Part shown: positions 7,753-16,831 of the stretch, one piece after another
Position numbering within the stretch: the first letter of the stretch is position 1
Layout of the letters: each line of letters begins with the position of its first letter
Notes under the pieces: model-generated
Seen by the model: only the letters and a program-made list of their open reading frames with translations
Database searches by the model: none
Told to the model about the DNA's origin: nothing
Made by a program: the position numbers and the translations under genes
DNA from: Pseudomonadota bacterium
Lineage (GTDB): Bacteria; Pseudomonadota; Gammaproteobacteria; Tethybacterales; Persebacteraceae
Length of the DNA stretch: 42,131 nt
Direction of reading: 5' to 3'
Assembly: GCA_022600535.1 (NCBI GenBank)
Contig: JAHZKE010000002.1
Location: 1 to 42,131, forward strand

Positions 7753-8873
7753 TGCGTGGTCTCCTACATCGTTACGCCGACCGTCTGCCGCAAATAGGAG
7801 CGGATAGCAAACAATACGCCGCCTTATCGTTAGGGGAAGGTTCAACGCCGTTAATTCCGTTGCTCAATTTACCGCAAGCGATGGGCGTTGCCAATATTAA
7901 CCTGTGGGTCAAATACGAAGGGCTCAACCCAACCGCTTCTTTCAAAGATCGCGGCATGGCAATCGCCGTTGCCGCCGCGGCAGCAGATAACATCTCTTGC
8001 GTGATTTGCGCCTCTACCGGCAATACCTCGGCATCCGCCGCCGCGTATGCCGCGCGTGCGGGGATGGCCTGTTTAGTATTAATCCCACAGGGTAAAGTCG
8101 CATTGGGTAAAATCGCCCAAGCCGTCGCCCACAATGCCGTGATCGTGCAAATAGACGGCAACTTTGACGATGCCATGCGAGCCGTGCGGGTTTATAGCGA
8201 CAGCGGCAAAGTTGCCGTTGTCAATTCAATTAACCCGATGCGTTTGCAAGGGCAAAAAACCGCTGCTTTTGAAGTGATTGAAACCTTAGGAAGCGCGCCC
8301 GATTACCATGCCTTGCCCGTTGGCAACGCCGGTAATATCACTGCCCATTGGATTGGTTACAGCGAAGCCGCCAGCAGCGGCACTGCCGCCTGTCATTATT
8401 GTCAGGGCAACTGCACCACATGCCAACCAATTGCCGGCGGCGAAAAACGCCCACAGATGTTGGGCTATCAAGCCGCCGGTTCGGCGCCATTCGTCAACGG
8501 CAACCCCGTCGCCAATCCCGATACCGTTGCGACCGCAATTCGCATCGGTAACCCGCAATCATACGAGGCAGCACAAGTCGTACTGGCAGAATCAAACGGT
8601 TGGATTAGTGCAGTAGAAGACAGTGATATTTTACAAACCCAGCGCCAATTAGCAGCATTAGAAGGCGTATTTTGCGAACCCGCTTCTGCCGCTTCGCTCG
8701 CCGGTGTTATTAACGATGTCAAAAGCGGGCGCATTCCCGCCGGTGCGCGAGTGGTATGCACCCTCACCGGACACGGCTTAAAAGAACCCGATTTATTTCC
8801 GTTGCCGGCGCTTGCCAGTACTGCCGTTGGCGATTTAGCCGCCGTCATTGAGCAGCACCTCAACAACAGATAA
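7752..8873 (+). CDS. thrC: Threonine synthase with a four-cysteine insertion
   Basis: PLP enzyme that converts phosphohomoserine to threonine. Family motifs in the 373 residues: the lysine that binds PLP in NPTASFKDRG (Lys65), the phosphate-binding ASTGNTSAS, NSINPMRLQGQKT, and the Gly-rich LPVGNAGNITAHWIGY. Right after this last motif, residues 214-224 form C-HY-C-QGN-C-TT-C, a CxxCxxxCxxC cluster within an insertion of about a dozen residues that I do not expect in this family. The sequence then resumes normally with MLGYQAAGSAPFVNG. It is translationally linked to hom by a 1-nt overlap. The cluster could bind zinc or an Fe-S centre, which is inference only. Confidence 0.94.
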   Translation: MRGLLHRYADRLPQIGADSKQYAALSLGEGSTPLIPLLNLPQAMGVANINLWVKYEGLNPTASFKDRGMAIAVAAAAADNISCVICASTGNTSASAAAYAARAGMACLVLIPQGKVALGKIAQAVAHNAVIVQIDGNFDDAMRAVRVYSDSGKVAVVNSINPMRLQGQKTAAFEVIETLGSAPDYHALPVGNAGNITAHWIGYSEAASSGTAACHYCQGNCTTCQPIAGGEKRPQMLGYQAAGSAPFVNGNPVANPDTVATAIRIGNPQSYEAAQVVLAESNGWISAVEDSDILQTQRQLAALEGVFCEPASAASLAGVINDVKSGRIPAGARVVCTLTGHGLKEPDLFPLPALASTAVGDLAAVIEQHLNNR

Positions 8874-8877
8874 AACC

Positions 8878-9738
8878 GTGCCGACAGAAAAAAACGAATC
8901 GTTGGCGGCAATCGCCGCGACGTTAGCACGGATAGAACAACAACTCGGGCAACATTTTTCTCATCCCAGCGCGCAATCCTTAGCCAGCGGGCATTGCTGG
9001 CGTTGGCAGGTAACCTCCTTTGGCGGTAAACTCATCCCACTGCCCACTCCCACCACCGTTGCCCTACACGATTTAATCGGTTTAGAAGAAAACATTGCCA
9101 TCATAGACAAAAACACGCGCCAATTTATCGCCGGTTGCGAAGCAAACCACGCCTTACTCACCGGCGGGCGCGGTTGCGGTAAATCTACCCTTATCCGCGG
9201 TTTATTTAGCAAATATCAACGGCGCGGTTTGCGCCTCATTGAGACCGACGCCGCAGGGTTAGCGCAATTATCAATGTTGCAACCCTTGTTGGCGGGGCGC
9301 GAAGAAAAATATATTTTATACTGCGATGATTTATCCTTTCGCGAGAGCGATCAATTATTCAACCGTATTAAAAGCGCAATGGATGGCGCCCTGACCTCTG
9401 CCAGCAACATGCTGATTTATGCCACTTCCAACCGGCGTAATTTAGTTGCCGAAAAATATAGTGATAACCTATCGCCACTCACCGCCAGCGAAGACGACAT
9501 TCAACCCTTAGAAACGCTAGACGAAAAAATTGCCCTGAGCGATCGTTTTGGAATATGGCTCTCGTTTTACGCCCCCGATGCCGAGCACTACGACCATATT
9601 GTGCGGCATTGGTTGGCGCATTTTAAAATTAAACCCACCGATGTACTGATACAACAAGCGCGTAATTTTGCCGACCAACGCGGCTCCCGCAACGGTCGCA
9701 TCGCCCGCCAATTTGCGGTATTGCAAATTAAGCGTTAA
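8878..9738 (+). CDS. DUF815-family P-loop ATPase
   Basis: AAA-type ATPase of the DUF815 family, function unknown. The Walker A is TGGRGCGKST, and the Walker B/sensor region is YILYCDDLSF with the following LFNRIKSAMDGAL and YATSNRRNLV, all hallmarks of the family. The C-terminal part includes LSDRFGIWLSFY and a helical lid. The start is uncertain: GTG at 8878 (chosen, 286 aa, 4 nt after thrC) or TTG at 8848 (296 aa, overlapping thrC by 26 nt); neither has a clear ribosome site. Probably cotranscribed with hom-thrC. Confidence 0.85.
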   Translation: MPTEKNESLAAIAATLARIEQQLGQHFSHPSAQSLASGHCWRWQVTSFGGKLIPLPTPTTVALHDLIGLEENIAIIDKNTRQFIAGCEANHALLTGGRGCGKSTLIRGLFSKYQRRGLRLIETDAAGLAQLSMLQPLLAGREEKYILYCDDLSFRESDQLFNRIKSAMDGALTSASNMLIYATSNRRNLVAEKYSDNLSPLTASEDDIQPLETLDEKIALSDRFGIWLSFYAPDAEHYDHIVRHWLAHFKIKPTDVLIQQARNFADQRGSRNGRIARQFAVLQIKR

Positions 9739-9767
9739 CCGAATTGGACTATTCGCGGAGTGGGGTA

Positions 9768-10556
9768 ATGGGGAGACGTAGAAAAGAAAGTGGTTTAGGC
9801 AATTTAATTGTTGCTGCTATTATTTTTTTATTGTTGTCGCTTTTTCTATATCCCGAAAAGACGATTTCAGCGCTTCAGTTAATTTTTGGCATTGTGTTGG
9901 TTTGTTGTGTACTTGTTTTTATTTTTAAATATCGCTCTAATCACGCACAACAACCCACTTTACAAGATTTTTCTCCCGTTCAACGCAACGCAGTTATTTG
10001 GTCGGTAACACTTATTAAAGAATTAGATTGGAAGGTATTTGAACAATTATGCGCGGACTATTTGTCGGCGCAGGGCTACCAAGCAATAGTTACAAATACA
10101 GGAGCAGACGGCGGTATTGATATAAAAATTTATGGTAGAGATGCACCTGATGAAGTGATTGGCATTGCACAGTGTAAAGCGTGGAAAAAACAGGTTGGAA
10201 TAAAGGAAGTCAGAGAGTTATTGGGGATAATGGCAGACGCAAGCTATAAATTTGGTATTTATTTCGCCACATCAACTTATACACAAGAGGCAATAATATT
10301 TGCTAAGAATAACAATATTCAACTAATGGATGCCGTGCAATTACTGCATGACATAGAGCAATTTCCGATTAAAATACAAGAAAAAATTTTGATACGAGCG
10401 ACTGCTGGTGACTACACAACACCTTCATGCCCGAATTGTGATTCTAAATTAGTCATCAAAACATCACAAAAGGGGAGAACTGCAGGGGAGCAATTTTGGG
10501 CATGTCCTCAATTTCCACGTTGTCGCTATACAATGCGGATACGCAAGCCATCTTAA
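9768..10556 (+). CDS. Membrane-anchored Mrr-type restriction endonuclease with zinc ribbon
   Basis: ATG at 9768 is preferred because GGAG (9757-9760) lies 7 nt upstream; a TTG at 9744 is in frame but lacks one. The 262 residues show two N-terminal membrane helices (about 15-35 and 42-60), a Mrr_cat-type PD-(D/E)xK nuclease domain (FEQLCADYLSAQGYQA, then GADGGIDI and IAQCKAW, the D...QxK catalytic pattern), and a C-terminal topoisomerase-type zinc ribbon (CPNCDSKL ... FWACPQFPRC). Mrr-like enzymes often cut modified or foreign DNA; membrane-anchored versions have unclear roles. Base composition is somewhat more AT-rich than that of the flanking genes, and a DNA methylase lies at 12224. Confidence 0.85.
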   Translation: MGRRRKESGLGNLIVAAIIFLLLSLFLYPEKTISALQLIFGIVLVCCVLVFIFKYRSNHAQQPTLQDFSPVQRNAVIWSVTLIKELDWKVFEQLCADYLSAQGYQAIVTNTGADGGIDIKIYGRDAPDEVIGIAQCKAWKKQVGIKEVRELLGIMADASYKFGIYFATSTYTQEAIIFAKNNNIQLMDAVQLLHDIEQFPIKIQEKILIRATAGDYTTPSCPNCDSKLVIKTSQKGRTAGEQFWACPQFPRCRYTMRIRKPS

Positions 10557-10626
10557 TTTTCAATAGTTTGGGCTTTTCCTCGCCAACAAATCGCTGTGTG
10601 AGGTGCCATCACCATATTCTGAAAAC

Positions 10627-10641
10627 TTGCCGAATATGTGC
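10627..10641 (+). repeat. 15-bp repeat TTGCCGAATATGTGC, copy 1
   Basis: TTGCCGAATATGTGC recurs exactly at 13558-13572. This copy lies just after the endonuclease gene; the other lies just after the methylase gene. Here the GAATATG part can also pair with CATATTC at 10613-10619. Confidence 0.6.
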
Positions 10642-10681
10642 TGACGCTCCATAGTTTGTGCTAATTCATTATCTTTTAGTA

Positions 10682-10687
10682 TATAAT
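10682..10687 (+). promoter_or_regulatory. -10 box for the rpsP operon
   Basis: TATAAT at 10682-10687, 29 nt before the rpsP ATG. No good -35 hexamer is present at 16-18 nt upstream. Confidence 0.5.
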
Positions 10688-10716
10688 TAACGTTTTTTAC
10701 TACCTAATTTATCTTT

Positions 10717-11010
10717 ATGCTTAGCATTCGTTTGTCGCGTGGGGGGGCAAAAAAACGCCCTTATTACCGTATTGTTGTCGCCGAAAAATCTTTTTCGCGT
10801 GATGGAAAATTTATTGAGGTGATTGGCACCTCAAACCCGATGGCAGCCGGTCAGGAACCGCCATTGACGCTTAAATTAGAGCGTTACGAGCACTGGTGTG
10901 CACAGGGGGCGCAACCTTCATTATGTGTTAAACGCCTGTGGCGGCAATATCGGCGCACCAATAAAGCTGATGCCTCCAAAGCGTCCGCAACCACCGCTAC
11001 TGCTTCCTAA
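10717..11010 (+). CDS. rpsP: 30S ribosomal protein S16
   Basis: Small-subunit protein S16. The N-terminal MLSIRLSRGGAKKRPYYRIVVAEKS region and the RDGKFIEVIG segment are diagnostic. The 97 residues end in an Ala/Thr/Ser-rich tail (KASATTATAS), which varies in the family. It heads the rpsP-rimM-trmD cluster; rimM probably starts inside its 3' end. Confidence 0.96.
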   Translation: MLSIRLSRGGAKKRPYYRIVVAEKSFSRDGKFIEVIGTSNPMAAGQEPPLTLKLERYEHWCAQGAQPSLCVKRLWRQYRRTNKADASKASATTATAS

Positions 11011-11530
11011 TCGTAAAGTCACCATGGCGCGTTTTGGCGCGCCGCACGGGGTGCGTGGTTTATTGCGATTACATGTTTTTTCGCGCCAACCTGATTTTTT
11101 TACTACTCTTCCTGTTTGGTGGTGTCTGCCGCCGCAAGCCAATGCTGAACTAAACGGCAACTGGCAAACGCAACAAATAGAACGTTGCTACCAACACAGC
11201 GGGAATTGGTTAGTCAAATTATCCGGAGTAGACGATCGCGATGCCGCCGCATTATGGTGTCATGGATATGCGGCAGTAGAATATCAACAGTTGCCGGCAG
11301 TGGATTCCGATACCTATTATTGGTGCGATTTAATCGGCTTATCGGTGCAAACCATCCACGGCGAAACATTGGGCGAGGTCAGCGAAATAATGGATATCGG
11401 CGCGCACGATGTCTTATGTATTGCCGATGAAACAGACGAAAAAATATTAATCCCCTTTGTCGAGAAATACGTGCTGACGGTCGATATTGCACAGCAATTG
11501 ATTCAAGTGGATTGGCAACGCGATTGGTAG
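10970..11530 (+). CDS. rimM: Ribosome maturation factor RimM
   Basis: Assembly factor for the 30S head that binds S19, with an N-terminal RimM barrel and a C-terminal PRC barrel. Seen: ARFGAPHGVRGLLRLHVFS (the G-x-x-HG-x-x-G strand pair) and the PRC part from YYWCDLIGLSVQTIHGETLG to ILIPFVEKYV. The ATG at 10970 gives 186 aa with 41 nt of overlap with rpsP. ATG 11024 would give 168 aa but would leave almost no residues before the first conserved strand, so the longer form is preferred. No Shine-Dalgarno distinguishes them. Confidence 0.88.
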   Translation: MPPKRPQPPLLLPNRKVTMARFGAPHGVRGLLRLHVFSRQPDFFTTLPVWWCLPPQANAELNGNWQTQQIERCYQHSGNWLVKLSGVDDRDAAALWCHGYAAVEYQQLPAVDSDTYYWCDLIGLSVQTIHGETLGEVSEIMDIGAHDVLCIADETDEKILIPFVEKYVLTVDIAQQLIQVDWQRDW

Positions 11531-11533
11531 AAT

Positions 11534-12214
11534 ATGCGGATTGATATTATTACCTTACTACCGGAATTACTGCACCCCTTTATGCAACTGGGGGTATGCG
11601 GGCGCGCCATTGCCGCCGGAGCAGTGGCAGTAGAATGTTGGAACCCGCGCAATTATGCCTCCCCTCCGCACCGCATTGTGGACGACCGCCCCTTTGGCGG
11701 CGGTAGCGGCATGGTGCTGATGGCAGAACCGACATTAGCCGCCGCCCGCGCCGCACAAGCGGCAAACCCCGATGCGTGCCCGATTTATTTCACCCCGCGC
11801 GGCACGGTATTAAACGATAAACTCGCCCGCGAATTAGCCCAACAAGCAGGGTTGATACTATTATGCGGGCGCTACCGCGGCGTTGATGAGCGGGCAGTAA
11901 CCGCGTTTGGCGGGCGTGAAATATCCATTGGCGATTATGTTTTATCGGGCGGGGAGCCCGCCGCTTGCGTGTTGTTAGATGCCGTTTTGCGACACATCCC
12001 CGCAGTGTTGGGAAATGCCAATTCGGCAGAGGAAGACGCTTTTGCCGATGGTTTATTAGATGCGCCGTGCTATACACGCCCCGCTGTGTTTGAAGACCAA
12101 CCCGTGCCGCCGGTATTGTTGTCCGGCGACCATGCGGCAATTAAAAAATGGCGGCGGCAACAGGCAGAGCAAATGACTGCACAGCGCCGTCCGGATTTGT
12201 TAAAAAATAAGTAA
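11534..12214 (+). CDS. trmD: tRNA (guanine-37-N1)-methyltransferase
   Basis: SPOUT-class enzyme making m1G37, which prevents +1 frameshifting. It carries the trefoil-knot SAM site: LLCGRYRGVDERA and the REISIGDYVLSGGE stretch. The catalytic region ADGLLDAPCYTRP and the LLSGDHAAIKKWRR segment are intact. The 226 residues are shorter than E. coli TrmD (255) at the C-terminus. It lies 3 nt after rimM. The usual next gene, rplS, is absent here and a DNA methylase follows after 9 nt. Confidence 0.95.
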   Translation: MRIDIITLLPELLHPFMQLGVCGRAIAAGAVAVECWNPRNYASPPHRIVDDRPFGGGSGMVLMAEPTLAAARAAQAANPDACPIYFTPRGTVLNDKLARELAQQAGLILLCGRYRGVDERAVTAFGGREISIGDYVLSGGEPAACVLLDAVLRHIPAVLGNANSAEEDAFADGLLDAPCYTRPAVFEDQPVPPVLLSGDHAAIKKWRRQQAEQMTAQRRPDLLKNK

Positions 12215-12223
12215 AATCGTGCC

Positions 12224-13435
12224 ATGCCCGCGGCATCTTCCTCATCTCCTCCCTCTTGGTCTGCCGACTCTTTAAAACAGGTATTTGCCGCCCACAGCAG
12301 CGAGCCGATGCAAGAAAAGAGTGAAAACGGCATGACGTATTTGATTGGTAATTTATGGACCGCACGACAGCGGCAGGGGCATAGTATCCACGAAATCAGT
12401 TACCGCGCTTGCTTTAAACCGCAACTGCCGGAATTATTAATCTCCCTGTTGAGTGCGGAAAATGACCGTGTTTTAGACCCATTCATGGGGCGCGGCACCA
12501 CCGTGATTCAAGCGGCATTAATGAATCGCATTGCCTGCGGTAGCGATGTTAATCCGCTGTCGGCAATGCTCACTGCACCGCGTTTGGCAACGCCGACTCT
12601 AAAAGCAGTTGCTACCCGCTTAGCAGAAATCCCACTGACGAGCGAAGTGCCAACAGACGACACGCCGTTGCTGACATTTTTTCATCCGCAAGTATTGCAA
12701 CATTTAGTCGCGCTGAAAAATTGGTTTGCCCAACGCACGCACAGCAAGCAATTGGATGGAGTGGATGAATGGATACGCATGGTCGCGATTAATCGCTTAA
12801 CGGGGCACTCTACGGGTTTTTTCTCGGTGCATACCATGCCACCGAATCAAGCCGTTTCTATTAAAACGCAGCAGCACCTTAATCAAGTGCACCAACGTGT
12901 GCCATTGGCAAAAGATGTCAACGCGCTGATTTTGAAAAAAAGCCGCAGCTTGTTGCGTTCGGGGCATGTTGCCAATCGGCGTTTTCAACTGGCGTGCGCT
13001 CCTGCTGAGCGTCTTTCTTATTTAAAAGCAAACCGCGTACAGCTGATTGTAACGTCGCCGCCTTTTTTAGATATGGTGGACTATCATAAAGATAACTGGT
13101 TGCGTTGCTGGTTTGCCGCACTGGAGCAAGAAACGATTAAAATTGACCAACACCGCAACATCGCCGATTGGCAGGCATTTGTCCGCCGCACCTTTAGCGA
13201 ATTTGCCCGCGTGTTGCAAAGCGGTGGTATGGTAGCATTTGAAGTCGGCGAAGCGCGTAATGGCAAATTGTTATTAGAACAGTTGGTGGCAGAAGCAGTA
13301 CGCGGTTTGCCTTTTACCTTGTTGGCAGTATTGGTCAATCAACAGCAATTTACCAAAACAGCAAACTGCTGGGGAGTCAACAACAATGAAAAAGGCACCA
13401 ACAGCAACCGCATTGTATTATTGCAAAAACAATAA
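12224..13435 (+). CDS. N4-cytosine/N6-adenine DNA methyltransferase
   Basis: SAM-dependent DNA amino-methyltransferase of 403 residues. Motif I (SAM binding) is VLDPFMGRGTT near residue 88, and the catalytic motif IV is TSPPF near residue 278. The S-P-P-F form is more usual in N4-cytosine enzymes, and motif I precedes motif IV. The target-recognition region should be the long segment between them. It starts 9 nt after trmD and so may be cotranscribed with rpsP-rimM-trmD. No restriction enzyme is adjacent; the closest nuclease is the Mrr-like protein at 9768. Target sequence unknown. Confidence 0.82.
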   Translation: MPAASSSSPPSWSADSLKQVFAAHSSEPMQEKSENGMTYLIGNLWTARQRQGHSIHEISYRACFKPQLPELLISLLSAENDRVLDPFMGRGTTVIQAALMNRIACGSDVNPLSAMLTAPRLATPTLKAVATRLAEIPLTSEVPTDDTPLLTFFHPQVLQHLVALKNWFAQRTHSKQLDGVDEWIRMVAINRLTGHSTGFFSVHTMPPNQAVSIKTQQHLNQVHQRVPLAKDVNALILKKSRSLLRSGHVANRRFQLACAPAERLSYLKANRVQLIVTSPPFLDMVDYHKDNWLRCWFAALEQETIKIDQHRNIADWQAFVRRTFSEFARVLQSGGMVAFEVGEARNGKLLLEQLVAEAVRGLPFTLLAVLVNQQQFTKTANCWGVNNNEKGTNSNRIVLLQKQ

Positions 13436-13445
13436 AACCCTTACT

Positions 13446-13477
13446 TTAAATTCCACACCGAGAGGAGGGGAATTTAA
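13446..13477 (+). terminator. Hairpin after the methylase gene, built on the intergenic repeat
   Basis: TTAAATTCC (13446-13454) pairs with GGAATTTAA (13469-13477), leaving a 14-nt loop. No long T-run follows, so termination efficiency is doubtful. The left arm, TTAAATTCCACACCGA, recurs exactly at 38698-38713. Confidence 0.4.
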
Positions 13478-13557
13478 TTTGAACGCGCTGATGTTCGTAC
13501 ATTAAAGGAAAGGCGATACAATTTGCTTTTATATTCATAAGACGCAAGAGCCCCCCT

Positions 13558-13572
13558 TTGCCGAATATGTGC
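13558..13572 (+). repeat. 15-bp repeat TTGCCGAATATGTGC, copy 2
   Basis: An exact copy of the 15-mer at 10627-10641, in the 184-bp gap between the methylase gene and hemA. Confidence 0.6.
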
Positions 13573-13604
13573 CGGCACTGTAAATAATTTTTATCGCGTC
13601 ATAG

Positions 13605-13610
13605 TAAAAT
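13605..13610 (+). promoter_or_regulatory. -10 box for hemA, very close to the start codon
   Basis: TAAAAT at 13605-13610, only 9 nt before the hemA ATG, with no Shine-Dalgarno between. If used, the transcript would be leaderless or nearly so. No good -35 is seen. Confidence 0.4.
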
Positions 13611-13619
13611 AGCACTGTT

Positions 13620-14906
13620 ATGTCTGAAATTTATACTGTTGGTGTGAGCTATCACAATGCGCCGTTGGCGTTGCGTGAAATATTGGCGGTATCGGCAGAA
13701 GGAGTTGCCGAAAAGTTGCGTCATTTAAGTCGCCGCTGTCACCTACCGGAAGCGGCAATTTTATCCACCTGTAACCGCACCGAAATTTATTGCTTGTCGG
13801 ATACCCCCGAAGAAGTAGTGGCTTGGCTTAGCGAAGCCACCCATAATCACACCGCCGACATCAGCGAATATATTTATCACTTAAAAGCAGAAGATGCCGT
13901 GCGCCATTTATTTCGCGTGGCAAGCGGTTTAGATTCCCAACTCATTGGAGAACCCGAAATTACCGGACAAGTCAAACAATTTGCCCAGTTAGCACGGCAG
14001 GCAGGGTTTTCGGGCACGATTATCAATCGCTTGATGGAACACGCCCTCGCCACTGCCAAAGCCGTACGCAGTCAAACAGACATCGGCAAACATTCGCTTT
14101 CTTATCCGGCGTTGGTGGTGCAGGCAGCCAAGGGGATTTTTCCTGACGTGCGCGATTTAGCGGTTTTATTTGTCGGTGCCGGCGATATGGCGCTTGCCGG
14201 CGTGCCGATTTTTTCTGATAACGGTGTGCGCCGCGTGGCAATTGCCGGACGCAGTCACGAAAAAACCGAAAAAGTCGCACAACGTGTCGGCGCAGAAGCA
14301 TTGGCAATTTCCTGCTTGCCCGAAGTGTTAGCGGAGTTTGATGTTGTTGTCAGTGCCACCGCCAGCCAAGTGCCGATTATTGGCAAAGGCACGGTTGAAA
14401 GTGCGCTCAGTCGCCGCCACCACAAACCGATGTTATTTGCCGATTTAGCAGTGCCGCGCGATTTAGAATCCGAAATACAGCAACTGCCCGATGTATTTGT
14501 TTATCACTTAGATCAATTTGGCAAGATGGCAGAACAAAACAGCGAAAAACGCCGCACCGCCGCTAAACGTGGCAATGCCATTGTAGAAGAACATACCGAA
14601 CAATTTTGTCGCTGGTTGCGCGAGCATGGCAATCGCGGGCAAGTGCGCGGGTTTCGCGATTCCGCCATGCACATACAGGCAGAAGAAACAAAAGCAGCAT
14701 TAGCGCGTCTCACCGCTGGTGTTGCACCGGAGCAAGTGGTTGAGCAATTTGCCCATCGTTTAACGGGGCGCTTATTACATCCATTAACGCAATGCGCCCG
14801 CCAAAGCAAAAACTGCACTTTGCACCATTTTGCCGAGGGGCATCGCCCCATCACTTTTGAAAACGATCAGATTAATGCTCCCGTCAATACTAAAAAAATT
14901 AACTGA
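13620..14906 (+). CDS. hemA: Glutamyl-tRNA reductase
   Basis: First committed step of tetrapyrrole synthesis by the C5 route: glutamyl-tRNA to glutamate-1-semialdehyde. The N-terminal domain carries the catalytic Cys in [10 protein letters not shown], followed by [18 protein letters not shown]. The NADPH domain has [15 protein letters not shown], and a C-terminal helical dimerisation domain follows. 428 residues, normal length. The 3' end overlaps prfA by 32 nt. In many gammaproteobacteria lolB lies upstream of hemA; it is absent here. Confidence 0.95.
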   Translation: MSEIYTVGVSYHNAPLALREILAVSAEGVAEKLRHLSRRCHLPEAAILSTCNRTEIYCLSDTPEEVVAWLSEATHNHTADISEYIYHLKAEDAVRHLFRVASGLDSQLIGEPEITGQVKQFAQLARQAGFSGTIINRLMEHALATAKAVRSQTDIGKHSLSYPALVVQAAKGIFPDVRDLAVLFVGAGDMALAGVPIFSDNGVRRVAIAGRSHEKTEKVAQRVGAEALAISCLPEVLAEFDVVVSATASQVPIIGKGTVESALSRRHHKPMLFADLAVPRDLESEIQQLPDVFVYHLDQFGKMAEQNSEKRRTAAKRGNAIVEEHTEQFCRWLREHGNRGQVRGFRDSAMHIQAEETKAALARLTAGVAPEQVVEQFAHRLTGRLLHPLTQCARQSKNCTLHHFAEGHRPITFENDQINAPVNTKKIN

Positions 14907-15942
14907 TGCCGAACAACGACTGAATAAGTTGGAAGAACAAATGGCAGACGGGAGTGGCGTATTACAATCGCTGATGAAAGAACACGGCAAACTGTTGCCG
15001 TTGGTCACGATTTATCGCGAATGGCAAGCCGCCGATTCCACCTATCAAGAACTCACCGAATGGGAGACGAGCGAGGAAGATTCCGAATTACGTCAATTAG
15101 CCGCCACTGAATGCGCGATGGCAGTCACCGCCCGCGATGATGCTGCCGCCCGCATTCGCCGCTTATTGTCGCCCGAGGCGGCAGAAAATCGCCGTAATTG
15201 TTTTATTGAAATTCGTGCCGCTGTCGGCGGTAATGAATCCTGCTTATTTGCTGCCGATTTATTGCGTTTGTATACGCGGCTGGCAGAAAGACATCAATGG
15301 CGCAGTGAGCTGATTTCACATGCCGATGGCGAAGTCGGCGGTTATAAAGAGGTCATTCTTAAAATAGTCGGCGAAGGGGCGTATGGTTGGATGCAATTTG
15401 AATCAGGAGCGCACCGTGTGCAGCGTGTGCCGCAAACCGAATCGCAAGGGCGGATACACACCTCCATCGTGACCATCGCCGTGTTGGCAGAATCGGAAGA
15501 AGAAGATGACTTGGTGATTTCGCCGGCGGATTTGCGGATTGAAACCTTTCGCGCCAGCGGCGCAGGCGGGCAACACGTCAATACCACCGATTCAGCAGTG
15601 CGGATGACTCACCTTCCCAGCGGTATTGTTGCCGAATGTCAAGACGACCGCTCGCAACATAAAAATCGTGAAAAAGCCCTGTCAGTATTGCGGGCGCGCA
15701 TTGTCAGCCACCGCTTGCGCGAAAAACAAGAAAAAGAATCCAGCCAACGCCGTTCGTTAGTCGGCAGCGGCGACCGTTCCGACCGTATCCGTACCTATAA
15801 CTTCCCGCAAGGGCGGTTAACCGACCATCGCATCGGGCTGACATTATATAAATTACATCTGGCGATGGAAGGCGAAATTGATGAAATTTTAATCGCATTG
15901 ACAAAAGCCGATGAAGAAGACCGTGCCCTCGCAGACGGATGA
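14875..15942 (+). CDS. prfA: Peptide chain release factor 1
   Basis: Terminates translation at UAA/UAG. The start at ATG 14875 (355 aa, LPSILKKL...) matches the family length; an upstream in-frame ATG at 14830 would add 15 residues with no family match. The stop-codon recognition motif is PQT in [15 protein letters not shown] (the RF1-type P-x-T), and the peptidyl-hydrolysis GGQ is in SGAGGQHVN. The downstream QKESS-type region and [16 protein letters not shown] are also present. It overlaps hemA by 32 nt and prmC by about 30 nt. PrmC, encoded next, methylates the GGQ glutamine. Confidence 0.96.
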   Translation: MLPSILKKLTDAEQRLNKLEEQMADGSGVLQSLMKEHGKLLPLVTIYREWQAADSTYQELTEWETSEEDSELRQLAATECAMAVTARDDAAARIRRLLSPEAAENRRNCFIEIRAAVGGNESCLFAADLLRLYTRLAERHQWRSELISHADGEVGGYKEVILKIVGEGAYGWMQFESGAHRVQRVPQTESQGRIHTSIVTIAVLAESEEEDDLVISPADLRIETFRASGAGGQHVNTTDSAVRMTHLPSGIVAECQDDRSQHKNREKALSVLRARIVSHRLREKQEKESSQRRSLVGSGDRSDRIRTYNFPQGRLTDHRIGLTLYKLHLAMEGEIDEILIALTKADEEDRALADG

Positions 15943-16828
15943 TACCGCGGCGATGTTTGCCGCCGCACCTGCTACTATCGGAGCGGCAATCCGTTGGGGG
16001 CGCGAACAACTTGCCGCCGGCAGCAGTAGTTCGGCAATAGATGCCCGCGCGTTATTATTAGATTGTTTGCACTATAACGAATACGCACAACTGTTAGCGC
16101 ATGAAAACGATGCCCTCCCGTCATCTGCCGCAACACGTTATCAGCAACACATTTGCAAGCGCGCGGCGGGGGAGCCCGTTGCCTATATTTTAGGGTGGCG
16201 CGAATTTTACAGCCGTCGCTTTAAAACCACCGCCGCCGCACTAATCCCACGTCCCGATACCGAGTTGTTAGTAGAAAGCGCCTTGCAACATTTGCCTGCC
16301 AGCACCGTGGCGCGGGTGTTGGACTTGGGGGCGGGTTGCGGCGCGATTGGCATTAGCATTGCTTTAGCGCGCGAAAACAGTCACGTTACGTTAACCGATG
16401 TCAGTGAACCGACACTTGCCTTAGCCCGCGAAAATGCGGCAATGCATAAAGCCAATGTCAGTTTTGTTTGCGGCGATTGGTACACGCCTTTATCTTGTGC
16501 AAACAACGATGAAACCAGCCAACAATTTGATTTAATTGTCAGCAACCCGCCCTATATCGCGCAAGACGATGCCCATTTAACCAGCGGCGATTTAAGATTT
16601 GAACCCTCATTAGCATTAGTTGCCGGCGCCGACGGCTTAGCGGCATTAGCGCCGATTATTCGCCAAGCGCCGCAAAACCTGCGCCGCGGCGGCACCTTAT
16701 TGGTAGAACACGGCAACACACAGGCAGCAGCAGTGCATCAATTATTTGCTGCCGCGGGGTTTTGCGGCACCCGCACCTTGTACGATATGGGCAAGCAACC
16801 GCGCGTTACCCTGGCAGTACTGCCTTAA
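15911..16828 (+). CDS. prmC: Release factor glutamine methyltransferase
   Basis: N5-methylates the GGQ glutamine of RF1/RF2. An N-terminal helical domain is followed by the Rossmann SAM site ([16 protein letters not shown]) and the catalytic NPPY in [12 protein letters not shown]. Substrate-binding [24 protein letters not shown] is intact. The start is uncertain: ATG 15911 (305 aa, overlapping prfA by 32 nt), GTG 15923, or ATG 15953 (291 aa, closer to the E. coli length of 277). It follows its substrate gene prfA, the standard arrangement. Confidence 0.92.
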   Translation: MKKTVPSQTDDTAAMFAAAPATIGAAIRWGREQLAAGSSSSAIDARALLLDCLHYNEYAQLLAHENDALPSSAATRYQQHICKRAAGEPVAYILGWREFYSRRFKTTAAALIPRPDTELLVESALQHLPASTVARVLDLGAGCGAIGISIALARENSHVTLTDVSEPTLALARENAAMHKANVSFVCGDWYTPLSCANNDETSQQFDLIVSNPPYIAQDDAHLTSGDLRFEPSLALVAGADGLAALAPIIRQAPQNLRRGGTLLVEHGNTQAAAVHQLFAAAGFCGTRTLYDMGKQPRVTLAVLP

Positions 16829-16831
16829 GCC

